From: Haloactinomyces albus
Lineage (GTDB): Bacteria > Actinomycetota > Actinomycetes > Mycobacteriales > Pseudonocardiaceae
DNA length: 64,000 nt
Direction: 5' to 3'
Assembly: GCF_031458135.1 (NCBI RefSeq)
Contig: NZ_JAVDXW010000001.1
Coordinates: 372,001 to 436,000, forward strand
A program made the translations under genes and the position numbers. Shown here piece after piece: positions 1 to 8,467 of this stretch (positions are counted from its first letter, which is position 1; each line of letters starts with the position of its first letter). Under the pieces are notes generated by a model, which ran no database searches, was not told the origin of the DNA, and saw only the letters and a list, made by a program, of their open reading frames with translations.

Positions 1-130
1 TGTCCGCAGTGGAATCCACCGATACGTGCGCGCCCGGTTTCCGTGCGAGTACAGCCGGTGCCCGTGCTGCGGTCTCGACCGGTGGTTCCCGGCGCTCTCG
101 CCGGTCGGAGGCCAGTTCGGTCACGCTCAT
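1..130 (-). CDS. Partial gene, fourth member of the left-edge operon
   Basis: An ATG at 128-130 overlaps the TGA of the FAD protein by four bases (ATGA). The frame stays open to the window edge, giving 43 codons that begin MSVTELASDRRERREPPVET. The product cannot be named from this much sequence. The Arg- and Pro-rich start is probably an unstructured leader ahead of a domain outside the window. The overlap implies translational coupling with the FAD gene, so it should belong to the same glycan-related pathway. In similar actinobacterial clusters an acyltransferase of the GNAT/CelD type would be a reasonable guess, but that is inference from context only. Confidence 0.6.
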   Translation of the reverse strand, partial: MSVTELASDRRERREPPVETAARAPAVLARKPGAHVSVDSTAD

Positions 131-1356
131 CGGCCGGCCCTCTCGACGGTGCGCGGCGTCCGGGCGCTACCTGCCAGCCTGTTCGTCACGAGACGCACCG
201 CGTAGTCGGAGCCGTAGACGAAGCGCATGACGGGGCCGAATGTCGGCGCGACCGCAGCTCCCATGAAAAACAGTCCCGGTACCGAGGACTGGAAGTCCGC
301 ACCCACGTGCGGGGTGTGGTCGATGGTGCGCAGCTGCGCCCGCAACTGCGGGCTCAGAAACGGCAGCCGCCGGATGTCGGGGCGGTAGCCGGTGGCGGCG
401 ATGACATGCTCGGCCGTGAGCACCGAGGACTCTCCCCCGGAACTCCGCAGACCCAGTCGTACGTGCCCGTTGTCGGGTTCGGCCCACTGCACGGATTGGT
501 CGAGCTGCAGGGGAACCCGGTCTTCCACGCGGTCGCGCAACCACCACGCCCCGGCCGGTCCCATCGCGGTACGCGCCAGCCGCACCCGGGTGAGCGCCGG
601 AAGGTGGCGGAACCACCGAGGTTGCCGGGAATAGAACCATGTGGACCATCCCGAGCCCAGCCCCGCCTCGGGTTCCCGCATGCGGCGCAGCAGCGGCCGG
701 TCCAACGCGAGCGGCAGACCATTCCAGGAAATACCGGAAGTACGGGCGACGAGGCGCACTGCCGCACCGGATTCGTGGAGCAAAGCGGCGGATTCCAGAG
801 CCGACTGCCCCGCACCGATGACCACGACCTCGCGTCCGCGGAAGGCTCCGAGATCCACATGGGCGGAACTGTGCGAACACAGCTCGGAGGGCAAGCCGGA
901 CAGGGCTCCGGGGATCCGAGCGAAGTGCTCGATGCCGGTGGCCACCACCACGGTGCGCGCCCGGGCACGGTCACCATTGGACAGCACGAGCTCGTAATTA
1001 CCCTGCCTGCCGGTGATCTCGGTGACCAGCACCTCCTCGACATCCGGGGCCTGATGCTGCTGGAACCATTCCCCGTAAGCACGGAAGGTTTCCAGGGACA
1101 CCGGCACGCCGCAGTCGGCATAGTCGCGTCCGGTCTCCCGGCAGAACGCCGCCAGCGTGTACCGACCGGACGGATCGGACAGGCTGGAGGCGAACCCCTG
1201 CGACTTCAGGTACATGCCCTGCGGCATCGCGGTGTGCCAGAGATTCAGCGGCAGGCCGAACTGGCGGTACCGGATACCGGCTCCACGCAGGTGCGCGGCC
1301 AGCGACAGACCGTACGGTCCGGCACCCACAATGGCCACATCGACGGTTTCCTTCAT
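127..1356 (-). CDS. FAD/NAD(P)-dependent monooxygenase-like oxidoreductase
   Basis: This 409-residue cytosolic flavoprotein resembles the lysine/ornithine N-monooxygenase and flavin-monooxygenase superfamily. Visible motifs are an N-terminal FAD-binding GAGPYG (residues 11-16), a second dinucleotide site GAGQSA (about 181-186) for NAD(P)H, and the late ATGYRPDI motif typical of this fold. The ATG at 1356 was chosen because GGGAAGGAAG lies just upstream and the dinucleotide motif sits where the family has it; the open frame runs further upstream without a better start. It overlaps the ATP-grasp stop by four bases, so the two are translationally coupled. The substrate is not visible. In this operon it may hydroxylate an amino sugar or an amine joined by the ATP-grasp enzyme; that is inference. 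Confidence 0.85.
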   Translation of the reverse strand: MKETVDVAIVGAGPYGLSLAAHLRGAGIRYRQFGLPLNLWHTAMPQGMYLKSQGFASSLSDPSGRYTLAAFCRETGRDYADCGVPVSLETFRAYGEWFQQHQAPDVEEVLVTEITGRQGNYELVLSNGDRARARTVVVATGIEHFARIPGALSGLPSELCSHSSAHVDLGAFRGREVVVIGAGQSALESAALLHESGAAVRLVARTSGISWNGLPLALDRPLLRRMREPEAGLGSGWSTWFYSRQPRWFRHLPALTRVRLARTAMGPAGAWWLRDRVEDRVPLQLDQSVQWAEPDNGHVRLGLRSSGGESSVLTAEHVIAATGYRPDIRRLPFLSPQLRAQLRTIDHTPHVGADFQSSVPGLFFMGAAVAPTFGPVMRFVYGSDYAVRLVTNRLAGSARTPRTVERAGR

Positions 1357-2714
1357 ACAACTTCCTTCCCGACTACCGGATACGACGACTGCCGCCTGGG
1401 TGCGTGGGCACTCCTCGCCCGCCCCGCCGGAGCCGCGGCACGGCCGGCAGCTCCCGCGCGGCCCGGTCGGTACACGGGCCGACCGGCTCGGTGAGTCCCC
1501 GTCCCGGGGCGAGTGAACGGACGTGTCACAGCACGCCAGCCCATGCGCAGGCACATCAGTCCGAAAGGCGCCGGATCGTCCCGTGCGAACCACGCCGACT
1601 CGTCCACCCCGCGCAGCGAGGCGGCCCACGCCCTGAGATCGATCCGGTTACTGCGCCAGTAACCGAATGCCGCGATGGGGTCGTAGTTCTCCACCACGAA
1701 TCGGCGGCCGACAATCGGTTCTCCCTCCGGAACCGGCTGACCGGTCAGATCGAGATAGGCCGCCACGGCCACGTCGATACCGGCCCGGTCCCGGAACAGG
1801 CGGAACTGTGCTCCGATCCGGGGGTTGAAGTCCAGCAGTTTGTACTGGCCGTCCCGCTCGTCCCAGCGCCAGTCCAGATCCACGATGCCCCGGAAGGACA
1901 GCCGGGACAGCAGTTCCGTGGCCTGCTGTCGTAGTGCCACGTTGTCGGCGCACCGCCCGAGGCTGGTCAGGCCCGCAGGCGCGGGATAGGAACGCTCCTT
2001 GACCCCGGTGAACGCAGGGCGGCAGGTCGAGGCCGCATCACAGTAGCCGTGAAAGAACCAATCGCTGCCGTGCCCGCCCGGCAGGTATTCCTGCAGCATC
2101 ACCCCTGCGGTCTCGTCCCTGTCACAGGCCCGGTGGACCGCGGACAGCTCGCCACGGGTGCGCACGATCGTGGTGCTGCGCAACCCGACCGCACCGGAGG
2201 CGCGCCACGGCGTCGCGAGTTTGGCGACCAGGGGAAACCCCACCTGCCCGGCGAAGTGCGCCATCTCGCTCCACGACCCGGCCGACACGGTCAGCGGGTG
2301 GGGCAGACCCCACTGCCTGCACAGCCGGTGCAGCGAGTGTTTTCCGGTGAGAGCACGCGGCAGGTACCGGTCCGGCTCGGGCAGGCGAAACCACGGCCGC
2401 AGGGTGTCGGCATGCTCGGCCAGCAGAATCGCGCCCGCGTCGTCCGTGGGCAGCAGTACCGGCCGAGATCCGATGCGGTCGGCCAGTCGGAGGAGGCCGT
2501 CCAGCACGCGTTCGGTGTCGGCCGCCTCGGGGCGCCACAACCAGCGACCGTGCAGGTAACGCGAGTGGGCTGCCGGCGCCAGCGCATCCTCGTGGACCCC
2601 GTACACGGGGACTCCGAGACGTCCGAGGCTGCGAATCACGCCCAACCCACCGTGGTGGAACACGTTCGGGTCGAGTTTGAGGACGACCGCCGGGGCGGTG
2701 GTGTCGATGTGCAC
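1353..2714 (-). CDS. ATP-grasp domain ligase
   Basis: A 453-residue ATP-grasp protein of the carbamoyl-phosphate-synthase-like type, expected to use ATP to activate a carboxylate and join it to an amine. The first 110 residues form a preATP-grasp Rossmann-like region starting AVVLKLDPNVFHHGG. The ATP-grasp core follows, ending in LLDFNPRIGAQFR, where the Asp and Asn are the usual Mg-ATP ligands. The last 50 residues are a low-complexity Arg/Pro/Ala tail. The GTG at 2714 is preferred over an upstream ATG because GAGGAG precedes it and the conserved sequence begins directly after it. It starts 10 bases after the dehydrogenase stop and its own stop overlaps the FAD start. Substrates are unknown. 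Confidence 0.85.
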   Translation of the reverse strand: MHIDTTAPAVVLKLDPNVFHHGGLGVIRSLGRLGVPVYGVHEDALAPAAHSRYLHGRWLWRPEAADTERVLDGLLRLADRIGSRPVLLPTDDAGAILLAEHADTLRPWFRLPEPDRYLPRALTGKHSLHRLCRQWGLPHPLTVSAGSWSEMAHFAGQVGFPLVAKLATPWRASGAVGLRSTTIVRTRGELSAVHRACDRDETAGVMLQEYLPGGHGSDWFFHGYCDAASTCRPAFTGVKERSYPAPAGLTSLGRCADNVALRQQATELLSRLSFRGIVDLDWRWDERDGQYKLLDFNPRIGAQFRLFRDRAGIDVAVAAYLDLTGQPVPEGEPIVGRRFVVENYDPIAAFGYWRSNRIDLRAWAASLRGVDESAWFARDDPAPFGLMCLRMGWRAVTRPFTRPGTGTHRAGRPVYRPGRAGAAGRAAAPAGRARSAHAPRRQSSYPVVGKEVV

Positions 2715-2724
2715 CTTGGCCTCC

Positions 2725-4086
2725 TCACACGACCTGGCGGTGCGGTGCGATGTCGAACCGGTAGGTCGCGTCCAGCACCTGCGCGCAGTCACGTACCCAG
2801 GAGTAGTCGATTTCCGGGTGCACCGTGTGGATCACGACCAGGTCGCATTGTTCGGCCTCGGGCGTCTGCTCGCTGCTCAACGAAGTGCCGTCCGGCAATC
2901 GGATCTGCGGCATCAGCGGATCGTGGTAGGCGACACGCACACCTCGCCGGGCGAGTCCGGACAGGATCGGCAGGGCAGGAGATTCCCGAAGATCCCGCAC
3001 ACCCGCCTTGTAGCTGACGCCGACGAGCAGCACCCGCGCTCCCGAAGGCTCCACCCCCGCCTCGCCCAGCATCTGCACCGCCCGGTCCACGACGCGCTCG
3101 GGACGCAGTTCGATCGACCGCATGGTCTGCTCGATCAACGGAGCGGTGTGGTCGTGCTGACGCAACTGCCACAGCAAGTAGTGCGGATCGCACGGAATGC
3201 AGTGCCCACCCACACCGGGCCCGGGAAACCCGCCGAGGAAGCCGTACGGCTTCGTTCCCGCCGCGACGGTCACTTCGATCGGATCCAGGTCGAAGTGGGC
3301 GCAGATGTCGGAGAACTCGTTGGCCAGAGCCAGTGTGACCGCCCGGAAGATGTTCTCGTACAGCTTGGTCAGCTCCGCTGCTTCCGGGGAGCCGACCAGG
3401 TACACCGAGTCGGTCATGTTCTCGATCACCGATGCCGCGCGTACGGCACAGGCCCTGGTCACTCCCCCCACGATCCGCGGCGTCCGGCTGTGCTGGTGGT
3501 CCGGGTTGCCGGGATCGATCCGTTCCGGGCTGAATGCAATGTGCACGTCGGTGCCGATGGTCAGTCCCTGCTGTTCGAGCGGTTCGATGAGCAATCGGCG
3601 GGTGGTGCCCACGAAACTCGTCGAGGTGAGGATGATCGTCTGGCCGGGACGGACGTGTGCGACCACGGTCGCGCACGCCCGGCTCAGTGCCGTCAGGTCC
3701 GGAGCGTGCTCCTCATCCACCGGAGTGGGAACACAGAGGACGACCGCATCGGACTCATCGAGGACGGAAGCGTCCTCGGTCAGCAGGAGGTTGCCGTCGG
3801 CGATCGCGGCAGCCAGTCCGGCCTGCTCGTCCTCCGGCAGGTCCACATCGCCCCGCTTGATGGCAGCCAAGCGATCCTCGCTGACGTCGAGGCCGGTGAC
3901 TCGCACGTCCCCGTGGCACAGGGCGGATGCGGTGGGCAGGCCCACATAGCCCAGCCCCACGACGGCCACCGTCTCCACTTCGGACGAGTACTGGCCGGAC
4001 GTGGCCGTCGACGAGTACGCCACCAGCTTGTCGTGGAACTGGTGCTCGCGGCCATTGATCGCGAGCGCGAGTGCATGCTCCGCCAC
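2725..4086 (-). CDS. Nucleotide-sugar 6-dehydrogenase, UDP-HexNAc type
   Basis: A 453-residue enzyme of the UDP-glucose/GDP-mannose dehydrogenase superfamily, which oxidises the sugar C6 alcohol to a carboxylate with two NAD+. After a 39-residue leader comes the NAD site GLGYVG (44-49), then CVPTPVDE, the helix ELTKLYENIF with the catalytic Lys and Asn, and the catalytic Cys in GGHCIPCDP. The ENIF and GGHCIP signatures resemble the WbpA/TviB/WecC branch acting on UDP-GlcNAc or UDP-ManNAc rather than UDP-glucose dehydrogenase. The GTG at 4086 has AAGGGGAG at good spacing. It leads into the ATP-grasp and FAD genes, so it probably supplies an amino-uronic acid. Exact substrate is inferred. Confidence 0.88.
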   Translation of the reverse strand: MAEHALALAINGREHQFHDKLVAYSSTATSGQYSSEVETVAVVGLGYVGLPTASALCHGDVRVTGLDVSEDRLAAIKRGDVDLPEDEQAGLAAAIADGNLLLTEDASVLDESDAVVLCVPTPVDEEHAPDLTALSRACATVVAHVRPGQTIILTSTSFVGTTRRLLIEPLEQQGLTIGTDVHIAFSPERIDPGNPDHQHSRTPRIVGGVTRACAVRAASVIENMTDSVYLVGSPEAAELTKLYENIFRAVTLALANEFSDICAHFDLDPIEVTVAAGTKPYGFLGGFPGPGVGGHCIPCDPHYLLWQLRQHDHTAPLIEQTMRSIELRPERVVDRAVQMLGEAGVEPSGARVLLVGVSYKAGVRDLRESPALPILSGLARRGVRVAYHDPLMPQIRLPDGTSLSSEQTPEAEQCDLVVIHTVHPEIDYSWVRDCAQVLDATYRFDIAPHRQVV

Positions 4087-4248
4087 TGTCTCCCCTTGCT
4101 TTCGGCACCGACATCCGCCTTGCGCAGGAGCGCAGGGAAACAGTGGCATTCGGAGTCCGCTCGGGTCCTCCGTCAGCGGGGGGAGTGTGCCTACCCAGTA
4201 CGCAGGAGATGTGGGGGACGAGGTTTTCCCTGAAACGTCACCCGGTAC

Positions 4249-5019
4249 TCAACGACGCACGCGGGAGGTCCATTCGTGCCGGAGCCGCTTGGCGTGCAGG
4301 CGCAGTGCTCGGTCCCGATCGCCCACATAGGTACGCGGCAGCGCGTACCTGCCGGACAGCGCGGAGTTCCAGATCGCGCAGCCATAGTCGTAGCCGGTGG
4401 ATCGTACGGTCTCGATCACTCGTTCGCTCACGTCGCCGTACGGATAGCAGAAACCACGCACATCCTGACCGGTGATCCGCTCCAGTACCGTGCGGCTACG
4501 CCGCACCTCGTCGAGCAGGGCCGCCTCGGAGACCGAGCCCAACGGCTGGTGCAGCATCCCGTGGGAGCCGACCTCCATACCGTCGGCAGCGACCCGACGT
4601 ACTTCCTCCGCGGTCATCAGCGCTTTACGCGGACCTTCGGGATCCCACGCATTGTGCCCGCCCAATCGCTCGGCGAGCACGAACACCGTCGCTGTGAAAC
4701 CGTACCGACGTAGGGCGGGCAGTACCGTCTCCCCGAAATCCGCGTACCCGTCGTCGAAGGTCAGGCCGATCAGCCCACGGGAATGTCCGGTGCTTTCGGC
4801 ATCCAGCAACTCACGCATCGAGGTGCCCCGCAACCCGTGCCTGCGCAGCCACCGCAACTGCTGCTCGAAACGGTCGGGGCCCACTGTCACCCGGTACGGG
4901 TCCTGTGAGCACGAGGAAACGGAATGGTACATCAGCACGAGAGGGAACGTGCCGGTGCTGCGGGTCCGGGTCGGCTGTGGCTGTGCCATGGCATGCCGTT
5001 CTCGTCGGCTACACGTCAT
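4249..5019 (-). CDS. Polysaccharide deacetylase family protein
   Basis: A 256-residue NodB-homology (carbohydrate esterase 4) protein. Metal-dependent members remove N- or O-acetyl groups from chitin-like or other polysaccharides. TFDDGYAD (about 87-94) carries the catalytic Asp and a metal-binding Asp. SHGMLH (about 150-156) supplies the His-x3-His metal ligands, and the CYPYGD segment matches motif 3. There is no signal peptide or membrane segment, so it may act on a lipid-linked or cytosolic intermediate. The ATG at 5019 was kept; an ATG at 4989 is also possible and neither has a strong ribosome site. It precedes the dehydrogenase by 162 bases and may share its transcript. Confidence 0.85.
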   Translation of the reverse strand: MTCSRRERHAMAQPQPTRTRSTGTFPLVLMYHSVSSCSQDPYRVTVGPDRFEQQLRWLRRHGLRGTSMRELLDAESTGHSRGLIGLTFDDGYADFGETVLPALRRYGFTATVFVLAERLGGHNAWDPEGPRKALMTAEEVRRVAADGMEVGSHGMLHQPLGSVSEAALLDEVRRSRTVLERITGQDVRGFCYPYGDVSERVIETVRSTGYDYGCAIWNSALSGRYALPRTYVGDRDRALRLHAKRLRHEWTSRVRR

Positions 5020-5079
5020 GCCGGACGATACGCCGCCCCCGCAGGCGACAACTCCCGTTACCGGAGTACTCCCCTTACC

Positions 5080-6141
5080 TCAGATGGTCCAGGTGTCCTT
5101 GCCGGTGAGCAGGTTTTGCAGGTCGGGCGGGTTGCTCTCGGCGGCTTGGCGAGTCTGGGCGCGGGCCTGGTCGTCGTAGGTGGGCCGAGGCGTCGCCCGG
5201 AAGATGCCGGTGACGGTGGGGTCGAGGTCCTGACCACCGAGCCTGGACAGCGCGAAGGCGTGCGAGGTGTCGTCGGCCTCGGCGTCGTGGACGACGAGAT
5301 CGGACTCGTCGACCTCACACAGCTTGGCCACCTGCAGCTGACCCTGGCTGTCGCGGACAACGCCGTAGCGCTCGTCCTCGGGACCGAAGGTGATCGGCTG
5401 ACCGTGCTGCAGGGGGATGATCCGGCGCTGCTTGTCGTCGCTGTCCTTGAGCACGTCGAAAGCACCGTCGTTGAAGATGGGGCAGTTCTGGTAGATCTCC
5501 ACCACGGCACTACCACGGTGCTGCGCGGCAGCCCGCAGCGTCTCGGTCAGATGCGCCCGGTCGGAGTCCAGGGTGCGGGCCACGAACGAGGCTTCGGCAC
5601 CCAGCGCCAGCGAGACCGGGTTGAACGGCGTGTCCAGTGAACCCACCGGGGTGGACTTGGTGACCATGCCCTGATCACTGGTCGGCGAGTACTGGCCCTT
5701 GGTCAACCCGTAGATGCGGTTGTTGAACAGCAGGATCTTGAGGTTGACGTTGCGCCGCAGCGCGTGGATCAAGTGGTTGCCGCCGATGGACAGCGCGTCC
5801 CCGTCCCCGGTGACCACCCACACGCTCAAATCGGGTCGGCTGGTGGCCAACCCGGTGGCGATCGTCGGGGCACGGCCGTGAATGGAGTGCATCCCGTAGG
5901 TGTTCATGTAGTACGGGAACCGGCTGGAGCAGCCGATGCCCGAGACGAACACGATGTTCTCCCGCTTCAGCCCCAGCTCGGGCAGGAAACCGCGCACCGC
6001 GGCCAGCACCGCGTAGTCACCGCAGCCGGGGCACCAGCGCACTTCCTGATCACTGGTGAAGTCCTTGGCCTTCTGCTGCTCGTCGGTGGTCGGAACACTG
6101 TCCAACCCACCCAGCGCGGGCAGACCCAGATCGGTAGTCAC
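5080..6141 (-). CDS. korB: 2-oxoglutarate:ferredoxin oxidoreductase, beta subunit
   Basis: The 353-residue TPP-binding subunit of a 2-oxoacid:ferredoxin oxidoreductase. It converts 2-oxoglutarate and CoA to succinyl-CoA, CO2 and reduced ferredoxin together with KorA. The sequence shows WCPGCGDYAV (Cys37, Cys40), IGCSSRFPYY with a third Cys, the TPP-Mg motif GDGDALSIGGNH, and NNRIYGLTKGQ, all typical of KorB. Its ATG overlaps the korA stop (6138-6141, ATGA), so it is translated from the korA message. No ferredoxin gene is adjacent. Actinobacterial KorAB works alongside or in place of the 2-oxoglutarate dehydrogenase complex. Pyruvate as substrate is less likely but not excluded. Confidence 0.93.
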   Translation of the reverse strand: MTTDLGLPALGGLDSVPTTDEQQKAKDFTSDQEVRWCPGCGDYAVLAAVRGFLPELGLKRENIVFVSGIGCSSRFPYYMNTYGMHSIHGRAPTIATGLATSRPDLSVWVVTGDGDALSIGGNHLIHALRRNVNLKILLFNNRIYGLTKGQYSPTSDQGMVTKSTPVGSLDTPFNPVSLALGAEASFVARTLDSDRAHLTETLRAAAQHRGSAVVEIYQNCPIFNDGAFDVLKDSDDKQRRIIPLQHGQPITFGPEDERYGVVRDSQGQLQVAKLCEVDESDLVVHDAEADDTSHAFALSRLGGQDLDPTVTGIFRATPRPTYDDQARAQTRQAAESNPPDLQNLLTGKDTWTI

Positions 6142-8051
6142 GCGGAAACCCCCTGCACGACATCGGTGAGCACGGTTTGCAGCTCCTCTGCTTGGAAAGG
6201 CAGGCCCGCCACCTTGGTGTAGGACTGCGCATCGACCAGGTACCGGGATCGCAGCAGCATCGCCAGCTGTCCCAGGTTCATCTCCGGCACCACGACCTTG
6301 TCGTAGGCACGCAGGACCTCGCCGAGGTTGGCAGGCATCGGATTCAGGTACCGCAGGTGGGCCTGGGCCACCGCGTGGCCATCACTGCGCACCCGGCGAC
6401 AGGCGGCCCCGATCGGCCCGTAGGAAGAGCCCCAGCCGATCACCAGCACCCGCGCCTGCCCAGAGGGGTCGTCGACCTCCAGGTCGCCCACGGTGACCCC
6501 GTCGACCTTGCTCTGGCGCAACCGCACCATCCGGTCGTGGTTGTCCGGGTCATAGGAGATGCTGCCCTTGCCGTCGGCCTTCTCCAGCCCGCCGACCCGG
6601 TGCTCCACACCCGGGGTTCCGGGAATCGCCCACTCGCGGGCCAACGTCTCCGGGTCCCGCAGATACGGCCAGAACTCACCGGAGCCGTCCGGAGCGTTGG
6701 GCTCGGAGGCGAACGACACCCGCAGATCCGGCAGCCGGCTCACCTCCGGGACCATCCACGGCTCGGAACCGTTGGCCACCGCCCCGTCCGACAGCAGCAC
6801 CACCGGAGTGCGATAGGTCAACGCGATCCGGGCTGCCTCCAGAGCCACCTCGAAGCAGTCCGCAGGTGAGGCGGGCGCGACCACCGGCACCGGTGATTCG
6901 CCGTTGCGGCCGTACAAAGCTTGCAGCAGATCGGCCTGCTCGGTCTTGGTCGGCATCCCCGTCGACGGGCCGCCACGCTGGATATCGCAGATCAGCAGCG
7001 GTAGCTCCAGGGCCACGGCCAGCCCGATGGTCTCCGACTTCAGCGCCAGCCCCGGCCCCGAGGTGGTGGTCACTCCCAGGCTCCCGCCGAAGGCCGCACC
7101 CAGTGCCGCACCGATCCCGGCGATCTCGTCCTCGGCCTGGAAGGTGGTCACCCCGAAGTTCTTGTGCTTGGCCATCTCGTGCAGCACGTCCGAGGCCGGC
7201 GTGATCGGGTAGCTACCCAGAAACACCGGCAACTCGCTGCGCTGCCCAGCACTGACCAGGCCGTAGGCCAACGCCTGGTTACCGGTGATCTGTCGGTACG
7301 TGCCCTGCGGCAACGTCGCCGGAGCCACCTCGTAGGACACCGCGAACGACTCGGTGGTCTCCCCGTAGTTCCAGCCCGCCCGGAAGGCCAGCACGTTGGC
7401 CTCGGCCAACTGCGGTTTCTTGGCGAACTTCTCCCGCAGGAACTTCTCGGTGCCCTCCGTGGGGCGGGAGTACATCCACGACAGCAGCCCGAGGGCGAAC
7501 ATGTTCTTGGCCCGCTCGGCCTCCTTGCGCGACAGGCCCGTCTCGGCCAGCGCACCCTTGGTCAACTCGGCCATGGCCACCTCGTGGACCACATAGGGCT
7601 CGAGCTCATAGGTCTCCAGCGGGTTGACCTCGTAGCCGACCTTCTTCAGGTTGCGCTTGGTGAACTCGTCGGTGTTGACCACCAGAGTCCCGCCGCGTGG
7701 GAGATCGCCGATATTGGCCTTCAGCGCCGCCGGATTCATCGCCACCAGCACATCCGGGCGGTCTCCCGGCGTGAGGATGTCGTAATCGGCGAAGTGCAGC
7801 TGGAAGCTGGACACCCCGGGCAACGTCCCCGCAGGAGCCCGGATCTCCGCCGGGTAGTTCGGCAGCGTGGCCAGGTCATTGCCGAACGCCGCGGCCTCCG
7901 AGGTGAACCGGTCCCCCGTCAACTGCATGCCGTCACCGGAGTCGCCCGCGAACCGGATCACCACGCGGTTCACCTTGCGGGTGTCCTGCGCAGTACCGGC
8001 CGTGCCGGATCCCGCCTGCTCCGCGGGTTGGTGTCCGTTCGTCGTCACCAC
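6138..8051 (-). CDS. korA: 2-oxoglutarate:ferredoxin oxidoreductase, fused gamma-alpha subunit
   Basis: A 637-residue fusion of the gamma domain (about 25-210, starting VIRFAGDSGDGMQLTG) to the alpha pyrimidine-binding domain (about 225-600, with GNQALAYGLV, SYPITPASDVLHEMA and FQAEDEIAGIGAALGAAFGG). This is the usual architecture of actinobacterial KorA. A helix of 30 charged and polar residues precedes the gamma domain. The start is a GTG pair at 8051, with AAAGGGAAC about 10 bases upstream. It is the first gene of the korAB pair. Downstream korB starts inside its stop codon, giving coupled one-to-one synthesis. The 416-base upstream gap must hold the promoter. Confidence 0.93.
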   Translation of the reverse strand: MVTTNGHQPAEQAGSGTAGTAQDTRKVNRVVIRFAGDSGDGMQLTGDRFTSEAAAFGNDLATLPNYPAEIRAPAGTLPGVSSFQLHFADYDILTPGDRPDVLVAMNPAALKANIGDLPRGGTLVVNTDEFTKRNLKKVGYEVNPLETYELEPYVVHEVAMAELTKGALAETGLSRKEAERAKNMFALGLLSWMYSRPTEGTEKFLREKFAKKPQLAEANVLAFRAGWNYGETTESFAVSYEVAPATLPQGTYRQITGNQALAYGLVSAGQRSELPVFLGSYPITPASDVLHEMAKHKNFGVTTFQAEDEIAGIGAALGAAFGGSLGVTTTSGPGLALKSETIGLAVALELPLLICDIQRGGPSTGMPTKTEQADLLQALYGRNGESPVPVVAPASPADCFEVALEAARIALTYRTPVVLLSDGAVANGSEPWMVPEVSRLPDLRVSFASEPNAPDGSGEFWPYLRDPETLAREWAIPGTPGVEHRVGGLEKADGKGSISYDPDNHDRMVRLRQSKVDGVTVGDLEVDDPSGQARVLVIGWGSSYGPIGAACRRVRSDGHAVAQAHLRYLNPMPANLGEVLRAYDKVVVPEMNLGQLAMLLRSRYLVDAQSYTKVAGLPFQAEELQTVLTDVVQGVSA

Positions 8052-8467
8052 TTGACCAGTTCCCTTTCGCCATGCAGGAGGTCATCGCCCGCATCCTGTG
8101 GATCCGGGCAACCCTGCGGCTGTTCGTGCCCCGGGTGCACTCGCCGATCAGGCCACACCCACCACAAAGCCTACTACCGGTAGCAGCACGTCTTCGACCA
8201 TGCGCCCATTTCCTGGGATATCGCCGGATAGCGGCCGTGCATGGCCGCACACCATTTCGGAATCAGCAATCCCGGACAATGACACATATCACATCGATTG
8301 CCCGAGACTGCTTTGTGCAGCACTTATGCATCCACCCCTGGAGGTAGGCGCCACGAACGCGAAAGCATCCCATCCGTCCCGCGTGCAGCTCCCCGAGCAA
8401 GGAATCGATCCGGCTCGCACGCACGACATGCACCCCACGGAAACAATATTTGTGACATCCGTCATAA
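8052..8467. other. Intergenic region upstream of korA
   Basis: A 416-base gap between korA and the 3' end of pxpA, both on the minus strand. I see no convincing gene. A 10-bp palindrome CTACCGGTAG lies at 8174-8183, next to a minus-strand TAGGCT (8168-8173) that could be a -10 element, about 115 bases ahead of korA. No good -35 was found. The stretch at 8440-8475 is AT-rich. A rho-independent terminator for pxpA is not obvious. Confidence 0.4.

Noticed and set aside
2677-4233. A 518-codon plus-strand frame
   Set aside because: Antisense to the nucleotide-sugar dehydrogenase, with no recognisable domain.
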